Shown piece after piece: positions 61,720 to 64,000 of a stretch of 64,000 nucleotides of DNA. The stretch spans positions 1-64,000 of the forward strand of contig JAKAGT010000007.1 of the NCBI GenBank assembly GCA_021825585.1. The letters run 5' to 3'. The DNA is from Bacteroidota bacterium. Lineage in GTDB: Bacteria > Bacteroidota > Ignavibacteria > Kryptoniales > JAKASW01. A program made the translations under genes and the position numbers. How positions within the stretch are numbered: position 1 is the first letter of the stretch; every line of letters begins with the position of its first letter. The notes beneath the pieces were generated by a model. The model saw only the letters and a list, made by a program, of their open reading frames with translations. It was not told the DNA's origin and made no database searches.

Positions 61720-62853
61720 TTAATGGACAGATGTTGTTTTGAGCCGCATTGCTCCATACAAAATATTTGCTATTCTTTCCGCCGCCTTTCCATCCCACAG
61801 CCTCGGCATCATGCTCTTTTTCCATTTCCCGGCATAACAATCGGCAACCAGTGAAACAATCTTGTCGGTGTCCAGGCCGGTCAAAACATTTGTGCCGACT
61901 TCCAAGGTAACGGGCCGCTCGGTGTTTTCCCTCAGCGTGACGCACGGGACGTTGAGAAAAGTAGTCTCTTCCTGTATTCCGCCGGAATCCGTCAAAATAA
62001 TCCTGGCGTCCATCATGAGGTTGAGGAAATCCAGATAGCCAAGCGGATCAGTCAGCACAAGTCCACGCACCTGCGCAAATTGTGACGAAAGTCCGAATTC
62101 TTCAATCCGTTTCCTCGTCCGCGGATGGATCGGGAACACTATCGGGCCGTGCTTCTCGCTCCCCTGGAAAATTCTCAGAATGGTCTCCAGGTTTTCCTTT
62201 TCGTCGACATTGCTCGGTCGATGCAGCGTCACCAGCGTATATCCCTGAGGCTCAATCCGCTGACCGCTGATCGCTGAAAGCTGATCGCTCATTGCGGACC
62301 GTTTCGCCTTTTCACGATACATCATCAGCGAGTCGATCATCACGTCGCCGACCAGGAATACCTTGTCATCGCTGATCCCCTCGTGCTTCAGGTTGACGAC
62401 GCCGCTCTCTTCGGTCACGAACAGGTAGTCGCTCAGTACGTCGGTTACGATTCGGTTTATTTCCTCCGGCATCGTCCGGTCGAAGCTCCTCAGGCCTGCT
62501 TCCACGTGGGCAACGGGTATGAGAAGTTTGGAGGCCGTCAGGCTGCATGCTACGGTAGAGTTGACATCGCCAACCACGATCACGAGATCGGGCTTTTCAT
62601 TTCTTAAGACCTTTTCAAACTCGACCATTACCTTTGCGGTCTGCTCCGCGTGCGATCCCGAACCGACGCCGAGGTACACGTCCGGCTTCGGCAGTTCCAG
62701 ATCATCAAAGAACACCTTCGACATGTTTTGGTCATAATGCTGCCCTGTATGTACGATCATGTGTCTGATATCGTCCATCCCGGCGAATGCACGGTGAAGC
62801 GGGGCAACTTTCATAAAATTCGGTCGAGCGCCAACTACACTAATAAATTTCAT
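61720..62853 (-). CDS. wecB: Non-hydrolysing UDP-GlcNAc 2-epimerase (WecB/WbpI-like)
   Basis: 377 residues. Pattern ARPNFMKVAP, HTGQHYDQNM, VGDVNSTVAC, HVEAGLRSFDR, PEEINR, SDSGGIQEE and the C-terminal RENTERPVTLE. It converts UDP-GlcNAc (or its uronic derivative) to the manno form. Residues about 190-199 (SAMSDQLSAISG) come from the GCTGA heptad insertion and have no equivalent in the family. Its stop overlaps the next gene's start region by 4 nt. Confidence 0.93.
   Translation of the reverse strand: MKFISVVGARPNFMKVAPLHRAFAGMDDIRHMIVHTGQHYDQNMSKVFFDDLELPKPDVYLGVGSGSHAEQTAKVMVEFEKVLRNEKPDLVIVVGDVNSTVACSLTASKLLIPVAHVEAGLRSFDRTMPEEINRIVTDVLSDYLFVTEESGVVNLKHEGISDDKVFLVGDVMIDSLMMYREKAKRSAMSDQLSAISGQRIEPQGYTLVTLHRPSNVDEKENLETILRIFQGSEKHGPIVFPIHPRTRKRIEEFGLSSQFAQVRGLVLTDPLGYLDFLNLMMDARIILTDSGGIQEETTFLNVPCVTLRENTERPVTLEVGTNVLTGLDTDKIVSLVADCYAGKWKKSMMPRLWDGKAAERIANILYGAMRLKTTSVH
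62258..62285. repeat. GCTGA heptad repeats inside wecB
   Basis: Four tandem heptads NGCTGAN (starts 62258, 62265, 62272, 62279), with a fifth degenerate copy, lie within the wecB coding region in a surface-loop position before the conserved GYTLVTLHRPSN block. The same heptad unit is at 43188-43208. Confidence 0.65.
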
Positions 62854-64000
62854 TTCCCATCACCGAGCAGCACTATCTTCTCCCTCCCCTTTTTCACATT
62901 CTTCGTGGCGTTTCTCGCGTCGATGACGGTAGCAGCATTCTCGACTACGAAGCTGTAATCGTACGATGAATGGTCGGTGGTGATCAACACGCAGTCAGCA
63001 GATTTCAAAACATCTCTCGTAATCTCGATCGACTTGAAATCTTTTCCGTCCACCCTTACTTCGGGAACGTAAGGATCGTTGTAGAAGATGTTTGCCGCGC
63101 CATCCTGAAGAAGCAGCTCCATTACTTTCAACGCCGGAGAGTGCCGCGTATCGTCCACGTCCCGCTTGAAGGCAACTCCGAGAATGACGATCTTTGCCTC
63201 TCTGAAGCTGATCGGCTTGAAGCTCAGCTCGCGCTGAACCATGTTCCTCACATAGAACGGCATGTTCTCGTTGACTTCAGCGGCTAACGAAATAAAATTG
63301 GTCTGGAAATCATAGGCCTTGGCAAGCCATTCGAGATAATACGGGTCGATGAGAATGCAGTGGCCGCCGATCCCCGGTCCGGGGAAAAAAGGCATGAACC
63401 CGAAAGGCTTTGTGGCTGCAGCCTCGACCACTTCCCAGATATTGATTCCGCCCATCCTGTCGCAGAGCTGTGCGAGCTCATTCACCAGCGCGATGTTTAC
63501 GCTTCTGAATATGTTCTCGAGAAGCTTCTCCATCTCCGCAACTTTAGGGTTGGATACTTTCACGACCTGTGAGACGCTGTGCTGGATGACGGCCGCCGCA
63601 AGATCCGTGCTCGTTTCATTTACACCGCCGACAACGGTGGGGATGTTGTTTGTCTTGAAGCTCTTGTTGCCCGGATCGATGCGTTCGGGCGAAAATGCCA
63701 GGAAGAAGTCGCTTCCGGCTTTGAGGCCCGTCTTCTCAAGTATCGGTTGCACGTACCCTTCGGTCGTATTCGGAAAGGTCGTACTCCTGAGAACTATTAT
63801 CTGGTCCTTGCGAAGGCCTTTCGCAATTTCCTTCGATGCCTCGACGATGAAGGTTATGTCGGGTTCTTTGTTCGGCGTGAAGGGAGTCGGCACGCAGATG
63901 AAGATCGCATCGCACTTTCCAACGGAGCCGTAGTTGTTTTCGGCGGACAAGGTGCCGGAGTTCACGGCCCCGGCCAATACTTTGTCTTCTATATCGCCGA
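62850..64000 (-). CDS. UDP-sugar 6-dehydrogenase (WbpA/WecC-like), 5' end cut by window
   Basis: Runs off the right edge; about 55 N-terminal residues including the GLGYVG nucleotide motif are missing. Visible part: GDIEDKVLAGAV, IFICVPTPFTPNKEPD, STTFPNTTEGYVQPIL, SPERIDPGNK, PFFPGPGIGGHCILIDPYY with the catalytic Cys in GGHC, and FKRDVDDTRHSP. It oxidises a UDP-HexNAc to the uronic acid. The sequence pattern is closer to WbpA than to UDP-glucose dehydrogenases. It overlaps wecB by 4 nt. Confidence 0.92.
   Translation of the reverse strand, partial: GDIEDKVLAGAVNSGTLSAENNYGSVGKCDAIFICVPTPFTPNKEPDITFIVEASKEIAKGLRKDQIIVLRSTTFPNTTEGYVQPILEKTGLKAGSDFFLAFSPERIDPGNKSFKTNNIPTVVGGVNETSTDLAAAVIQHSVSQVVKVSNPKVAEMEKLLENIFRSVNIALVNELAQLCDRMGGINIWEVVEAAATKPFGFMPFFPGPGIGGHCILIDPYYLEWLAKAYDFQTNFISLAAEVNENMPFYVRNMVQRELSFKPISFREAKIVILGVAFKRDVDDTRHSPALKVMELLLQDGAANIFYNDPYVPEVRVDGKDFKSIEITRDVLKSADCVLITTDHSSYDYSFVVENAATVIDARNATKNVKKGREKIVLLGDGK

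Noticed and set aside
1-64000. CRISPR arrays, rRNA genes, IS transposases, NRPS/PKS genes
   Set aside because: None was seen on either strand; repeats found are short palindromes and heptads only.

Overview
This window comes from a free-living bacterium of the Bacteroidota/Ignavibacteriota-Chlorobi (FCB) group. The best evidence is a 285-residue primary-type sigma factor that lacks the long N-terminal region 1 (14577-15434). A bshB1-type bacillithiol deacetylase, a GWxTD-domain protein and a bacterial tricorn protease fit this placement. Base composition looks near 50% GC. Many starts carry good AGGAGG-type ribosome sites, unlike typical Bacteroidetes. The phylum call is inference; no rRNA is present.

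Layout. (1) 1-2936: a lipoprotein, a palindrome-rich gap, and a tyrosine recombinase beside the 3' end of tRNA-Ser(GCU), the classic arrangement of an element integrated at a tRNA. (2) 3016-9608: envelope genes on the minus strand, namely a PAP2 phosphatase, an isoprenylcysteine-methyltransferase-like membrane protein, a tricorn protease, a PspC/LiaF-type pair and a cold-shock protein preceded by a hairpin-rich gap. (3) 10148-17645: regulation, with a 1441-residue hybrid histidine kinase, the sigma factor, a small zinc-ribbon protein and a GAF-GAF-degenerate GGDEF protein. (4) 17901-24347, plus strand: aldehyde dehydrogenase, bshB1, GWxTD protein, pdxA, methyltransferase and an FtsE-like ATPase. 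(5) 24405-36236, minus strand: eleven tightly packed genes (acyl-CoA dehydrogenase, guaB, Xaa-Pro peptidase, glycosyltransferase, purD, epimerase, meaB, acyl-CoA dehydrogenase, GH114-like, mrp, NifU-like), most of them overlapping. (6) 36525-37531: an SDR oxidoreductase and a TPR gene remnant. (7) 37602-44771: a complete TetR-controlled drug/lipid export operon (fusion protein, two separate ABC ATPases, TolC, two ABC-2 permeases), resembling E. coli ybhGFSR with the YbhF halves split. (8) 44819-64000: a Wzx/Wzy-type surface polysaccharide locus that runs off the right edge.

How the genes work together. In the polysaccharide locus a polyprenyl-phosphate sugar transferase (48631-50046) starts the repeat unit on undecaprenyl phosphate. 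Glycosyltransferases extend it, Wzx (54622-56184) flips it, Wzy (53304-54632) polymerises it and a Wzz-type protein (56979-58247) sets chain length. The wbpA-like, wecB-like, rmlC-like, rmlD-like, epimerase and DegT/WbpE-like genes supply nucleotide sugars, probably an N-acetylated uronic acid among them. The locus shows wear: an antitoxin/Doc cassette inserted against the direction of transcription, a methyltransferase gene with an in-frame stop and lost 3' end, and a GT2 protein fused to a catalytically incomplete sugar-transferase module.

The most noteworthy signals are two identical promoter layouts (TTGACA-17-TAACTT-7-ATG) that predict leaderless mRNAs; the GT2/degenerate-transferase fusion; the direct-repeat-flanked toxin-antitoxin insertion; 12-bp-spaced repeats upstream of the integrase; dispersed GCTGA heptad repeats, one inside wecB; and the hairpin array upstream of the cold-shock gene. 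I found no clearly new defence or biosynthetic system.
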